In this document: one piece after another, positions 27,301 to 36,426 of the stretch
Layout of the letters: every line of letters starts with the position of its first letter
How positions within the stretch are numbered: position 1 is the stretch's first letter
NCBI GenBank assembly: GCA_946811695.1
Contig: OX328123.1
Coordinates: forward strand, 29,033,037 to 29,097,036
Source of the DNA: Gonocerus acuteangulatus
Lineage: Eukaryota > Arthropoda > Insecta > Hemiptera > Coreidae
Reading direction: 5' to 3'
Length of the DNA: 64,000 nt
Made by a program: the position numbers and the translations under genes
The notes under the pieces: model-generated
Seen by the model: only the letters and a program-made list of their open reading frames with translations
What the model was told of the DNA's origin: nothing
Database searches by the model: none

Positions 27301-29612
27301 GTATTCTTAATCTTGGTAATAAATAATGACTAACCAAATTTTTTTTATACAAAACCTGTTCGTTGTTAACTAATTTGTTTGCTTGAAAATGATGGACAAT
27401 GAATCGTTAATAATGTTATTTAAGTGTAATGAATGAGGTGAGACTTGGATAGATTTAATATCAAGTTACATCAATTTAAATAGCAACAAATATATATTTT
27501 AAGAAATATAATGATGCACAGTTTAATTGTTTGCCTTGTAGGTTCAAACGTACAAAGCTTCATGGTTCATTCAAAAATACCTTCCATATTTTGAAAGCAG
27601 TTACAAACAAATGAAGAAAGATTAAAAAAAAAAAATACTATTACTAACAACAAATGTCATTTCACATTATTTGTTTTTAAATATTATGTCAGGCAAATGG
27701 CTTCATTCATTGTCAAAACACAGACAAATACCTTCTTAAAATTTGTCCATAGTTTTTTGTGTCGATACCATAATATTTCTAGAGAACACCTCTAATTTTT
27801 GGGCTGTGGCTCTTTCTTGTGAGATCTAAACTTCTCTCTTTTCATAAAACTTTTTTAACTCTAGTGGTTCCCAATAAACCTCTTTAACTTAGTTTAGAGG
27901 AAGGTCCAATCATGTAACACAATGATTCGAAGTAACTGTTACTGTTAGTCATCATCTTCGAAAAACGGCTGACCCCACACAGCAAATTCAACAATACAAA
28001 GACTATGTATGAAGCGGTCGTCGGTGAAGTTCCTGTAGATTTTCTGTTCCCCGGTAGCAGTAATTTTGTTTATGGTTCCTGACTAGCAGAAGTGGGCCTC
28101 ATCGGATGAAATCATAATTGCACCAAGGAGAAGGTACTCACACACAGCACTGCTAGTTTCAAAAAACTAATTCCTCGAAAAGCTTTATTTTGTATGAGTG
28201 CTTGTGAACTATGAGGAACTCTTCTTACGCTCCTACCAGACAATCCCAGGGCAGCTGCATATATTCGTAATGTACACTTTGGTGATTGTTCAATGATCGT
28301 GCCACATTGACTTTCATTTTAGTCATGCACCCTGCGTACAAAAATACAAAAAGAAATAGGTGTCAATGACTCAGCTACAAGTCATTTGCATAAATCAATA
28401 ATTTTTCAACTCGTTTGATTTGCACAAGTCAGTTTACAGTAAAGTCTGGGCTTTAGGCTGTAATTACAGCAGTGATCAGTGTCAGTGTCTGACATTTATG
28501 TCAGTAAGTCACCTGTGGTTACAAAAGAAAAGTCCATTTTTGTTGCGGTCAAATAATAACTGTTTTCAATTCCTTGACAGGTTAACTTTTTGTTTGTAAA
28601 TTACTGTTTTCCATCTACTATATACTTGTCAAATATCACTCACTCACGATGATAGGTCAGTGATTTAGTCAGTCAGTGAGTGAGTGAGTGGTATTTGACA
28701 AGTATATAGTATATATAGTATAGTATATATATATATGGTAACTTATAGTATGACGGGAACCGTGTTATAATAAACTGCACAAAATTATGTAGGAGCGTTA
28801 ATTTTGATGATAAATTATTTAACGCAATAAAATAACTACTTATCTGCCGTGACGAAGCACGGGCATTCAGCTAGTTATCTATAAAATGAGTTCTACAACC
28901 TTGTATGAATGAAGTGATTAGAAGATACTGTAAACTCTTAACTGCTATTTGTTGTAGATGTTGCCAGATCAACTGCTAAAATGGTGAATATTGTTTCCTC
29001 ATTGCATCGGCTGTGTCGTGAAGCAGCAGAGTCTATTCTTGCTGCGATGGATGTCATTGCATTAGAGTTTACTAAACACGCTCAGAGTTTAAAGGAGATT
29101 CCACAGACTGAAGATTCTCTGCGTGTTTACAGGCGCCTTGAGGTAATTTATTATAATAAATTAAAGTAAAATGTACACTATGGAGCATAAATTACCTTTT
29201 ATCCACAGGCGTAGCTCAAAGGATTTGTCAGAGATCCAAATAATATCCTCTTGATCTTCAAAAACTTCTTGAAAACTTCCTACTTGCACAAACACTCCAG
29301 GCATACACTGATAACAAAACAATTAGGAGCTGACCTTTTTTCTATCTGACAAAAAATTAGATCTATCTGGGTGGAGACGCATTCTTGATTTTAGATTGAG
29401 GAAATGTTTGTTAAGTTAGCATTTTATATTACTAAGAAATAGTAAGAGATCTTTTCATAAATTTAATATTTTTTCCTAATATATAAAAGATTCTAAAATA
29501 TATCTGTTTGGAAATATTCTTTTATTTTTTTTATATTTTCCCCCCATGCTTTTGACCTTTCATCCTGTACATTATTCAAATTGAACCCATTTATTTTGAA
29601 AATATCACTACA

Positions 29613-29657
<45 letters not shown>

Positions 29658-32600
29658 CAGGGTGTATCACAAGTTGATGACAATATTCCAGGAGGTAAAA
29701 CTAGAGGTCTAAAAAATTAGTATTTTTAAGCACTAAAACGCAGTCCCCAGGAAATAGTCGTTTATTTTGGTTAACAACTTGAATAAAAATTTTATAGCGT
29801 AAAATATCCTAAATTATGAATTTTGGGGGGTACGGCTTAAACAAAAAGTGCAGGGGTTTTTCTGACACCGGATTCAGTGACTTCAAAAACAAATAGTAAA
29901 AATCGTCTGGTCTCTGGGTCCGGACTTTATTTATTTATTTGTGTGTGTGTGGCTGTGTTATTATTCACTATTTCTGATGATTTATGATGTATTGATTATA
30001 TAATTGATAATAGTTATGTTTTGTGTGAAAACTTGGAATCACGGAGTCATGCATCACACCTTTTGCAGAGATGGGCAGATTCGTATTCGTAAATCCGAAT
30101 CCGAATTTGATTCACAGCACCTTGACGTGTAAATCCGAATCCGAATGGATTCATATTTGCGAGTGTGAATCCGAATCCGAAATTTGGATTCACACATATG
30201 AATCCGAATCTATTCGTATTCACACATATGAATCCGAATCCATTCGGATTCACATCTATGAATACGAATCCATTAGGATTCACATCTATGAATACGAATC
30301 CATTTGGATTCACTGAAAAATTCAATTCAAAAGGCCAATATAAATAAATAAATGCCTGTCAGTACCTCACTACAGGTCGAGTTTTGAGTTTTAGCGAATT
30401 TTCGTATGTATATTTATTAGCCTCAGACTAAGTATTTGACCCAAAAAATAATATGAAAACTTTCCTACTATTTGGAGCCCCAAGTCGTACATTCTGCCGA
30501 GAAATGTAGCCACGATGAAACAGGATAGTTCTTCCTCTCCTCCATAGCCCTGAAGAAGGCTTACATGTCAAGCCGAAACTTTGGCATAAATAAACTAAAT
30601 TTAACTATAAGATTAAGATTCTCACGTACACAAAAGTGTCAAAACCACACAGCAACATCACATGAATAAGAGTGAGGATTTAAACGGTAATATTTATATG
30701 TTTTTGTAATTCGGCAAACGCTTAAGGTTTGGAAGTTGAATTTAATTATAGGGGTTTTGTAGTCTTTTAATTTAATATGGAGTCTTTTGTAGGGCCTAAA
30801 TGAATCATAAGGCTGTATCTGTTGAAGACGTTTATTTATAATTCAAATTAAAATAATTCAATTCAAATAAAGGGTCTCACCGTGTTTCCATGTGAAATCT
30901 GCACTGGCGTCTTTCTTGACTTTGATGTCATTATTTTATTTCTAGTTCCCAGAAATAATTTTTCGTCAATTATCAAACCCCCAACTGTACTCGTTTTGAG
31001 GGAATAAGGGTTTAGACCCCTAACTTCGAAGTCGTTTTTCTATGAAACTACTTTAGATATTTAAATGAAACTAATCTGTTTTGAAGCTATTGATTAGGTG
31101 TACCTTGCGTATTTTTTTCATAATTTTTGGGCCACTTATAAGATAAAAAAAATTGTGAAAATTTGAGGGGCGGTTTTCCCTAACTACCCCTCAAAGCACA
31201 CCTACCAACAAAATCACGTAAAATCAGTAATTTCTCAACTATTATCCGTAAATATTTCATTGTGAAAGGTGCGTAGTTTTTCGATCTGTGTAATGCAGAT
31301 TATGCACTCAGCGATGTGAGGGTTCATATTTAAATAACAAAAATTTCCTAAGAGTAACTTGAGATATTTTCGATACATATGGTTTTTAGTGTTTAGCTAT
31401 CGATACAGGGTTTTTGTAATTTAATCACAGTAGATAATGACTCCTACCTTTAATCCTACCTGAAATGTAGGGAGGTACTTATTTATATGATTGAGGTACT
31501 TACTGGAATTTATTCAATTCATTTTCCTTGTTCAGTAACTTTTTTCTTTTTTCTTGTTTCAACAAGATCAATAAAAATTCAGCAGTTGTATTATAAATTA
31601 TTAAGGTCCTTGCTTGAATTTATTTGAATTGAATTATTTTAATTTGAATTATAAATAAACGTCGTCAACAGATACAGCCTTATGATCTCATTTAGACCAT
31701 AGTTGGGCAAAAATTAGCGAGCGCTAAAAGATGATACCTCTCCGCTAATTTAGCGATACCGTAGAAACCCAGCGCTAATAATTAGCGCATAGCGACGGCA
31801 GTGTTCTAATCGCTAATTTATTTATGAAATGTTTAATCATCGTGATAGCTAATAGCTTTAGCTATAGTTACAACATTTTGTCATCTCAAAGTTCACTTCC
31901 GGTCTGCTCTGAGCCTGGGGGGATGCACCGCATATAACTTTAGGTAAAACTGAAGTTTAGTGTCCTCCAAACCGATTTCATTGAAATTTTGTACAACAAC
32001 GTATTTTGATGCACTAAACACGAATCCGCTAAACAAAAGTTTGCATTCAACTAGGAAAGATGTTATCAAGCACTAAAGTTCACTGTCAGGAAGGTTGTAG
32101 GCGTAAACACCGTATTTGTAAAAACGAGCATGCGCAGATATGTAACACTGGGAAACAGAGAACTCTCGTTTGAAATGTTCATAAACCATTTATTCAAAAA
32201 TATTGTCAATTTTAAGGGCATCCTCACCCCTCGGTTTTGATATCCTCTTGAGCAACCGTAGCGAGAGGGAACGCATAGCATGTATGCCTAATAGTCGTCC
32301 TAGACATTCTTCTTATCTTCCTAGACATCCTTCTTAGCTTTCTTCTTCTTCTTGAGACGCGATGTTCCTTGGACACAAACCCCAATCGCACAGAAAAATG
32401 CCTTTAAGCGCTCTTCATATTTATGAGCACGTTTGAAGAGAATAATAAATTCGTGCAACTTTATTGCTATTTTTTTTATAAAATAAGAGTATGTTGACAA
32501 TTAAAGTTCAGCAGGCGCGAATTAGAACGAACTAATAATTATATAGGCATTAGCTAATTATTTAGGGATTTCTGTTATATAATACTTTTCTCCAGTGGTC

Positions 32601-35572
32601 TTGCTCCTCCTGTCATCGCAATATTTCGCCAGATTCCTCTCCGGCTTCTTCAGGCAATCATTCATCCTTGATGACTGATTGCCTGAAGAAGCCGGAGAGG
32701 AATCCGGCGAAATATTGCGATGACAGGAGGAGCAAGACCGCTGGAGACAGATGCCGAATAAACAACACATTTAATTCCCAGCGAAGTAGCTTGAAAAATA
32801 GCATAATACTTTTCATGAACGAAAGAAGAAATGTGAAGAGTGTTTCATTATCTTTTTTTAAAAATGGTTGCGAATAAATAACTGCTGTTGAATTTAAATA
32901 ATTGATGGTAAATTTCAATTAAACTTCTTTATTACGAACTTTTCCATAAGTGCGCATGCGCATGTAGACAAATTTAGTTGTTTACATTAGCTCTCATAAC
33001 CCTCATAAAAGTGAACTATAGTGCTTAATAACTTCTTTCCTAGTTGAATGTGATTATTTTTTGTAGTGGATCCGTGTTTAGTGCATCAAAATACGTTATT
33101 GTACAAAATTTGAATGAAAACGGTGTGGAGGATGCTAAACTTCAGTTTTACTTTATAAAGTTATATGCGCTTCTTTTGAAAACTGTACACGGCAACAGTG
33201 TTGTGTTCAAGACATTCTGAAATTATTACATAGCTTAAATTTTTGCGTTTACCCTCTTCTCTGTAATAAATTAAGAAAGGATGTACTGTAGCTTGTTCAC
33301 TAACCCAGTGATAACGCTGTGCTTCATTTTGCACAATCATGCTGTAATTTTCTGCAAAATCCAGTGTTATGACGAACTCACAGGAGTTTAAATTGTCTTT
33401 TACCTTGTTCAGGTATAAACTTTGTTAGTGCATTAGTGCTTAATTCATCTCTTATAATTAAAATAAATTTTATAAACTGCATTAATTTATAATTTAAGAA
33501 TGATTAGAATTTACAAAGAATAGGGTTTGAAGGTTCTCTTACTTAGTTAACAGGCATCTAAAGAAGTGTTATAATATTTTACCTTAGATTGTATTCATTC
33601 AGGGAATTTGTATTGCGTTTTATACTTAAACACTTAGATATTGTAAGAAACCGCCAATAATAAAAGATTTTTTTGACTATGAACCCATTCTCATCCCATT
33701 ATCAAACTTGGTATACTAAATACTGGTGATTCAACCTATTATATATAAATTTTTAAAAATGCGTTTTTAAAAATATTTAAAATTAAAATTTTATTTCTGA
33801 TTTTAAAAAAACTTTTGTTCCCATAATCTATCATGTGTTACACATCATTCGAAATGACATATAAAGAGCTAAAAAATGACACCCTTTCCATGTTTTTAAC
33901 ATAAATAGGAGAGGAGTTCTGATCTTTTAAATGATGTACTGCAGAGAGATTTTGACAGGTTTTGACAAACTTTACAAGGCCATATTTTGGAAACCGTTTG
34001 AGATATTAAGCTGAAATTTGGTGGTTTTCTTATTCCCTATGAATGTAACCGATGTACCAAATTTCCTCACAATCCGAAATGGTGAGGGAAAAAAGTGTGT
34101 TGATTTGACATGGAATGACCCAACTTTGACAAAATGTTGTACCTATAGCTAAAGCTATTAGCTATCACAATGATTAAACATTTCATAAATAAATTAGCGA
34201 TTAGCGCACAGCTGTCGCTATGCGCTAATTATTAGCGCTGGGTTTCTACGGTATCGCTAAATTAGTGGAGAGGTATCATCTTTTAGCGCTCGCTAATTTT
34301 TGCCCAACTATGATTTAGACCCTACAAAAGACTCCATATTAAATTAAAAGACTACAAAACCCCTATAATTAAATTCAACTTCCAAACCTTAAGCGTTCGC
34401 CGAATTACAAAAACATATAAATATTACCGTTTAAATCCTCACTCTTATTCATGTGATGTTGCTGTGTGGCTTTGACACTTTTTTGTACGTGAGAATCTTA
34501 AGAAATGACAATTCCGTCTTTTGATTCAATAAAAACTACATTTCATAGTTAAATTTAGTTTATTTATGCCAAAGTTTTGGCTTGACATGTAAGCCTTCTT
34601 CAGGGCTATGGAGGAGAGGAAGAACTATCCCGTTTCATCGTGGCTACATTTCTCGGCAGAATGTACGACTTGGGGCTCCAAATAGTAGGAAAGTTTTCAT
34701 ATTATTTTTTGGGTCAAATACTTAGTCTGAGGCTAATAAATATACATACGAAAATTCGCTAAAACTCAAAACTCGACCTGTAGTGAGGTACTGACAGGCA
34801 TTTATTTATTTATATTGGCCTTTTGAATTGAATTTTTCAGTGAATCCAAATGGATTCGTATTCATAGATGTGAATCCGAATGGATTCGTATTCATAGATG
34901 TGAATCCGAATGGATTCGTATTCATAGATGTGAATCCGAATGGATTCGTATTCATAGATGTGAATCCGAATGGATTCGTATTCATAGATGTGAATCCGAA
35001 TAGATTCGGATTCATATGTGTGAATCCAAATTTCGGATTCGGATTCACACTCGCAAATATGAATCCATTCGGATTCGGATTTACACGTCAAGGTGCTGTG
35101 AATCAAATTCGGATTCGGATTTACGAATACTAATCTGCCCATCTCTGACCTTTTGCATTTGTAAATACTTTCTGTTTGTTGGTTTTGGTTTTTGGTACAG
35201 CACACTCGTGAGTCTGATCATTAATTTCCACCATCCAGCAATTCCAACAATAAATATTTATTTGGTAATTTCATTAGAGAAAATTATAACCTTTTTTTTC
35301 AGTCTCTAATTGACCTGCAACATGGTCTACTCAGGACTCTTGGAGTCTCCCATCCCCGGCTTGATGAAATCTGCATGATTACCTTGAGACGAGGACTCCA
35401 TTCTAAGCTGACTGGTGCCGGAGGTGGTGGCTACGCTTACACCCTCATCCCACCTGACGCCACAGAACAATGTGTACGTGAGTGTATTAGTGACCTAAAA
35501 TCGAGTGGTTTTTCCGTTGAGGATGTAATCGTTAACGGCGAAGGTCTTGCACTTGACTTTAAAAGTGATTGA
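17190..35572 (+). CDS. Mvk: Mevalonate kinase, complete, four coding exons
   Basis: Phosphorylates mevalonate with ATP in the mevalonate (isoprenoid) pathway; cytosolic or peroxisomal in animals. Exons are 17190-17828, 25079-25265, 28958-29142 and 35303-35572. All introns are GT-AG and phases agree (0, 1, 0). The joined product has 426 residues, against about 396 in mammals. GHMP-kinase motifs are in order: APGKVILIGEH at 12-22 with the lysine at 15; GAGTGSSAS at 155-163 (ATP loop); ERIMHGTPSGLDN at 226-238, with E226 and D237 matching the magnesium and base residues; KLTGAGGGG at 372-380. The ATG at 17190 is chosen because homology starts just after it. Introns are 7.3, 3.7 and 6.2 kb and full of mobile elements. 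AATAAA follows the stop at 35581. Confidence 0.93.
17829..20094. other. Mevalonate kinase intron 1, 5' part, no feature seen
   Basis: AT-rich intronic sequence with no coding content or clear repeats. Confidence 0.5.
20095..20290 (-). repeat. tRNA-derived SINE (Ser/Leu-type head)
   Basis: The minus strand starts near 20288 with GGCCCGGTGGCCGGGAGTGT and TTAAGGCATGAGC (A-box region, GGTGGCCGAGTGGTTAAGGC-like). It then has GTAGTAGGTTCGATTCCCAC (B box GGTTCGATTCC) and a body with GGTGG and AAAAGGGTGGTAACCTATAG. The head resembles tRNA-Ser/Leu. It lies inside intron 1, antisense to the gene. Body text recurs at 46855-46920. Confidence 0.7.
20291..21062. other. Intronic, no feature seen
   Basis: AT-rich intron sequence; a short T-run is at about 20650. 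Confidence 0.4.
21063..21497. mobile_element. piggyBac-like MITE 1
   Basis: TTAA at 21063-21066 and 21494-21497 flank a 427 bp body that begins CACTTTGACTGCCAC and ends GTGACAGTCAATGTG. A TTAA target with CAC ends is typical of piggyBac-type non-autonomous elements. It carries a T-run of about 30 at 21331-21360, which creates spurious poly-lysine frames on the minus strand. Confidence 0.65.
21839..22679. mobile_element. hAT-like foldback element (FB5) with AAATCGGATTT arrays
   Basis: Body 21847-22671 (825 bp), between perfect 8 bp duplications TTCTGGGC (21839-21846 and 22672-22679). Ends are CAGGGTGT and ACACCCTG. The left part is an array of diverged AAATCGGATTTTTTTTATTT units; the right end has AAATCAATTGATTTAAATCG. 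Other inner text is AT-rich. A smaller inverted-repeat element sits inside at 22151-22303. Non-coding; lies in mevalonate kinase intron 1. Confidence 0.75.
22151..22303. mobile_element. Nested small foldback (FB6), CAGGGGTTGAAGTTGTCC ends
   Basis: Arms of about 55 bp: CAGGGGTTGAAGTTGTCC.. and its complement ..GGACAATTTCGACCCCTG, both with CTATATTTTGAGACC. Flanks CATATACA and TATATATA agree at 6 of 8 positions, so a target duplication is only suggestive. The C-A-G-G-G start is again hAT-like. Confidence 0.6.
22680..23560. other. Intronic; single repeat end
   Basis: AT-rich. At 23322-23335 a G-run of 14 precedes GTTTCCGTTCTTATCCCTAG (23353-23372), which is an inverted end of the CACTAGGGATAAGAACGG family. 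Confidence 0.4.
23565..23712 (-). repeat. Repeat shared with FB1 arms, carrying a hammerhead-like motif
   Basis: The segment parallels 34525-34680 (right arm of the 30-35 kb foldback): AATAAAACTACATTT, GCTATGGAGGA and GTGAAGGCTACATTTCT against CATCGTGGCTACATTTCT. The minus strand at 23618-23650 reads CCCTGAAGA, T, GGCTTG-loop-CAAGCC, GAAACGTT. So the FB1 arm probably captured this repeat, or vice versa. Confidence 0.6.
24120..24360 (-). repeat. Inverted R1 repeat with (AT)n
   Basis: The reverse strand shows the R1 text (AATTTGTGTGAAAAAAAATG, CCGATTTAATGAAAATTGG). The outer edge is AGCTCAAACAAACA followed by (AT)n at 24279-24353. A hairpin repeat copy, inverted, follows at 24419-24473. Confidence 0.55.
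24419..24473 (-). repeat. Dispersed GGGAGGAACCCCGC hairpin repeat, inverted copy 4
   Basis: GGTTTCCTCCCTATGGAGGG followed by AGGAAGGAAAC. Read in reverse it parallels copies 1-3, ending in a CTGCTTATTAC equivalent of CCGCTTATAAG. Confidence 0.5.
25079..25265 (+). CDS. Mvk: Mevalonate kinase exon 2
   Basis: Residues 214-275 plus one base of 276. Acceptor TTTTTCAG|GAG, donor ACAG|GTTTTG. It contains INKWAF-like IVNKWAF and the catalytic HGTPSGLDN box. An adjoining upstream open frame in the intron is not part of the product. Confidence 0.92.
25266..25600. other. Mevalonate kinase intron 2, 5' part, no feature seen
   Basis: AT-rich intron sequence; T-runs only. Confidence 0.4.
25610..25920 (-). 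pseudogene. mariner transposase fragment (C-end)
   Basis: Minus frame 25830-25648 reads MIHHDNAKLHMTRTILQKI, then FSPPVYSLDIAPSDFHIF and LLGKKL. This is the second and third catalytic-aspartate region of a mariner transposase (HDNA..H and Y-S-x-D-x-APSDxHxF). A 5' remnant runs a little further and is interrupted. It is a separate lineage from the element at 42583-43826. Confidence 0.75.
25950..27880. other. Intronic; SINE tail and AT-rich sequence
   Basis: A T-run at 25950-25962 followed by GGGCTTAAGGTGTGTCGCCC and GAGGTCATTAACTCCAATAA resembles the inverted SINE tail family. An (AT)n tract lies at about 27090-27109. The 92-codon open frame at 26803-27081 matches nothing I know and has no splice context. 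Confidence 0.4.
27885..28335 (-). pseudogene. IS630/Tc1-mariner-type transposase fossil
   Basis: Broken minus frames give GRSVRRVPHS (helix-turn-helix end), then ISSDEAHFC, and in another frame NKQNYCYRGTENLQELHRRP and LHT, followed by a VWG box. The order SDEAHF, NKQN, W/RG-EN-Q-xHxxPLH is that of arthropod DDE_3 transposases. Stops and frame changes throughout; no ends identified. Confidence 0.6.
28617..28710. repeat. 31 bp-arm inverted repeat
   Basis: ACTATATACTTGTCAAATAT and CACTCACTCAC pair with GTGAGTGAGTG and GTATTTGACAAGTATATAGT, with one mismatch. The inner part is GTCAGTCAGTGAG-rich. It stands directly before the Helitron-like end at 28841-28875 and may belong to the same repeat. 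Confidence 0.6.
28841..28875 (+). mobile_element. Possible Helitron 3' end
   Basis: TGCCGTG-ACGAA-GCACGGGCA forms a short hairpin with one bulge. It is followed after a few bases by CTAG and T. A hairpin close to CTRR-T is the Helitron 3' signature. No 5' TC end was identified. It sits 83 bases upstream of exon 3. Confidence 0.35.
28958..29142 (+). CDS. Mvk: Mevalonate kinase exon 3
   Basis: Residues 276 (last two bases) to 337. Acceptor TTGTAG|ATG, donor CTTGAG|GTAATT. It encodes the helical linker DVARSTAKMVN to VYRRLE that precedes the C-terminal GHMP domain. Confidence 0.9.
29143..30057. other. Mevalonate kinase intron 3, 5' part
   Basis: AT-rich, with (AT)n at 29615-29655. This is followed by ACAGGGTGTATCACAAGTTG, a sequence of the kind seen at transposon ends, without a partner that I can see. 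Confidence 0.4.
30550..30578 (+). ncRNA. Hammerhead-like hairpin in FB1 left arm
   Basis: CTGAAGA, A, GGCTT-ACATGTC-AAGCC, GAAAC. The core and the single extra base before stem II match 13995-14034 and 23618-23650. The mirror copy in the right arm (34579-34607, minus) has AAAAC instead of GAAAC, so that copy should be inactive. No stem I partner is evident. Confidence 0.35.
31930..33168. mobile_element. 1.2 kb inverted-repeat element nested in FB2
   Basis: Left GCATATAACTTTA..AAAACTGAAGTTTAG and right CTAAACTTCAGTTTTACTTT, then AAGTTATATGC, with about 250 bp of imperfect arms (TTTTGATGCACTAAACACG; CATTCAACTAGGAAAG; TTCACT; CATGCGCA). Target duplication not clear. It includes TTGATATCCTCTTGAGC...GGAACGCATAGCATG, which is shared with other foldbacks at 37.9, 38.4 and 48.1 kb. 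Confidence 0.65.
32591..32745. repeat. Near-perfect 75 bp-arm hairpin
   Basis: Left arm 32591-32666 (TCCAGTGGTCTTGCTCCTCC..GGCAATCATTCATC) and right arm to 32745 (GATGACTGATTGCC..GCAAGACCGCTGGA) pair with only a few mismatches around a loop of about 3-4 bases. Both strands read an open phrase CLKKPERNxAKYCDDRRSKT. That text repeats because the arms are copies; I do not recognise it. It is the innermost level of the nest. Confidence 0.85.
35303..35572 (+). CDS. Mvk: Mevalonate kinase exon 4 (terminal)
   Basis: Residues 338-426 and stop TGA. Acceptor TTTTTCAG|TCT. It begins SLIDLQHGLLRTLGVSH and contains LHSKLTGAGGGG, the third GHMP motif. It lies 147 bases downstream of the FB1 insertion. Confidence 0.93.
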   Translation, partial: SLIDLQHGLLRTLGVSHPRLDEICMITLRRGLHSKLTGAGGGGYAYTLIPPDATEQCVRECISDLKSSGFSVEDVIVNGEGLALDFKSD

Positions 35573-35580
35573 ATTTATAA

Positions 35581-35586
35581 AATAAA
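35581..35586 (+). terminator. Polyadenylation signal of mevalonate kinase
   Basis: AATAAA eight bases after the stop codon. The 3' UTR would be short. Confidence 0.6.
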
Positions 35587-35599
35587 GAATTAATGTAAA

Positions 35600-36200
35600 A
35601 AATAATTATTCTCTGTGATTTTTTTAGTATTTATGAAAAAAGATATATATTGATCTGAAAATATATAAATATATATTTCTACTTTAATCTTGGTTGTTTT
35701 TTTACTTCCAGTCATAATTTCTTACTTTATTAAACTGCATTAGAGTTTTGATAAAGCAGTTTACAAAATAGTTTAAGAAGAGAATATCTTCTGGTGGTAC
35801 GTAGCTAGTTTAGATTTTTCGTCTACTGCATTACTTTGTTGTTTTCGTGTCCGGGCAACAAGTACATTGAGAAGTGTTTATTTGTGTGATAGATTATTTC
35901 AAAAATTTCGCTTGTTATGGGGTGTGTACTGTACTAGTCTTGTAGGGATTGTAAAGAACTAAGTGAGTCAGTACATATTACAAGGTTATTATGTTCTGCA
36001 TTCGGTAGACTGTTCAGTCCTAGCTTTATGGCTTCCAGTTGAGCTGAATAAATAGATTATAAACGCTATTATAAAGTTTATGTTGGAAACTCCTCACAAT
36101 TACTAAAAAGGAGAATAAAATAGCATTTAGATAAACATGATAATAAAAGAGCCCTTAAAAACTTTGCCATTAAAAGAAAATATGTATAGTAAATATTATA
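35600..36200. other. Intergenic, no feature seen
   Basis: AT-rich DNA downstream of mevalonate kinase; no coding signal. Confidence 0.4.
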
Positions 36201-36426
36201 TTAACACTAGATTTACCAGACCAGTCTTTTTGACTGGTCGTGCAATTTCAATTCAAAATTCCTACTACATATAACATTTGCTTTCCTAAATGATGTTATG
36301 GCTTTTGTAGCTATAAGTAGAGAATAGATTTAATGAACTTAATGTTACTTTACACATATTAGAAACAAATATATTTTTTGTTATTGATATTTATACCAGT
36401 ACCAGGTCTGGTAAATCAAGTGTTAA
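36201..36426. mobile_element. piggyBac-like MITE 2
   Basis: TTAA at 36201-36204 and 36423-36426. The 218 bp body starts CACTAGATTTACCAGACC and ends GGTCTGGTAAATCAAGTG. Different family from the MITE at 21063, with the same target rule. Confidence 0.65.

Larger units (their letters stand above)
31690..34320. mobile_element. 2.6 kb hAT-like foldback (FB2) nested in FB1
   Basis: Body 31698-34312, between perfect duplications ATTTAGAC (31690-31697, 34313-34320). Ends are CATAGTTGGGCAAAAATTA and its complement. Arms of about 190 bp consist of TTAGCGATTAGCGC-type repeats followed by AGCTAATAGCTTTAGCTATA. Removing it restores a continuous FB1 arm across the target site. Its interior holds a further inverted repeat (31930-33168). 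Confidence 0.85.
30058..35155. mobile_element. 5.1 kb hAT-like foldback element (FB1) with nested insertions
   Basis: Body 30066-35147, between perfect 8 bp duplications ACCTTTTG (30058-30065, 35148-35155). Ends are CAGAGATGGGCAG and CTGCCCATCTCTG. The arms (about 30066-30880 and 31605-35147 minus the nested insert) carry arrays of GAATCCGAATC/GAATACGAATC, then shared unique text (TAGCCTCAGACTAAGTATT, CCAAGTCGTACATTCTGCC). The right arm has five copies of a 30 bp unit where the left has about three. The native loop is about 30880-31605. A second element (31698-34312) is inserted in the right half. It fills most of mevalonate kinase intron 3. No transposase frame is seen; the arm ORFs rich in ESESIRIH or NPNPFGF are repeat artefacts. 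Confidence 0.85.

Noticed and set aside
30047..30347. ESESIRIH and NPNPFGF repeat proteins (also 34806-35205)
   Set aside because: Frames through GAATCCGAAT arrays in foldback arms; no start context, and the mirror image is in the other arm.
32558..32918. Frames with CLKKPERNxAKYCDDRRSKT on both strands as a possible gene
   Set aside because: The phrase repeats because of the hairpin arms; no homologue recognised and no splice or start support.
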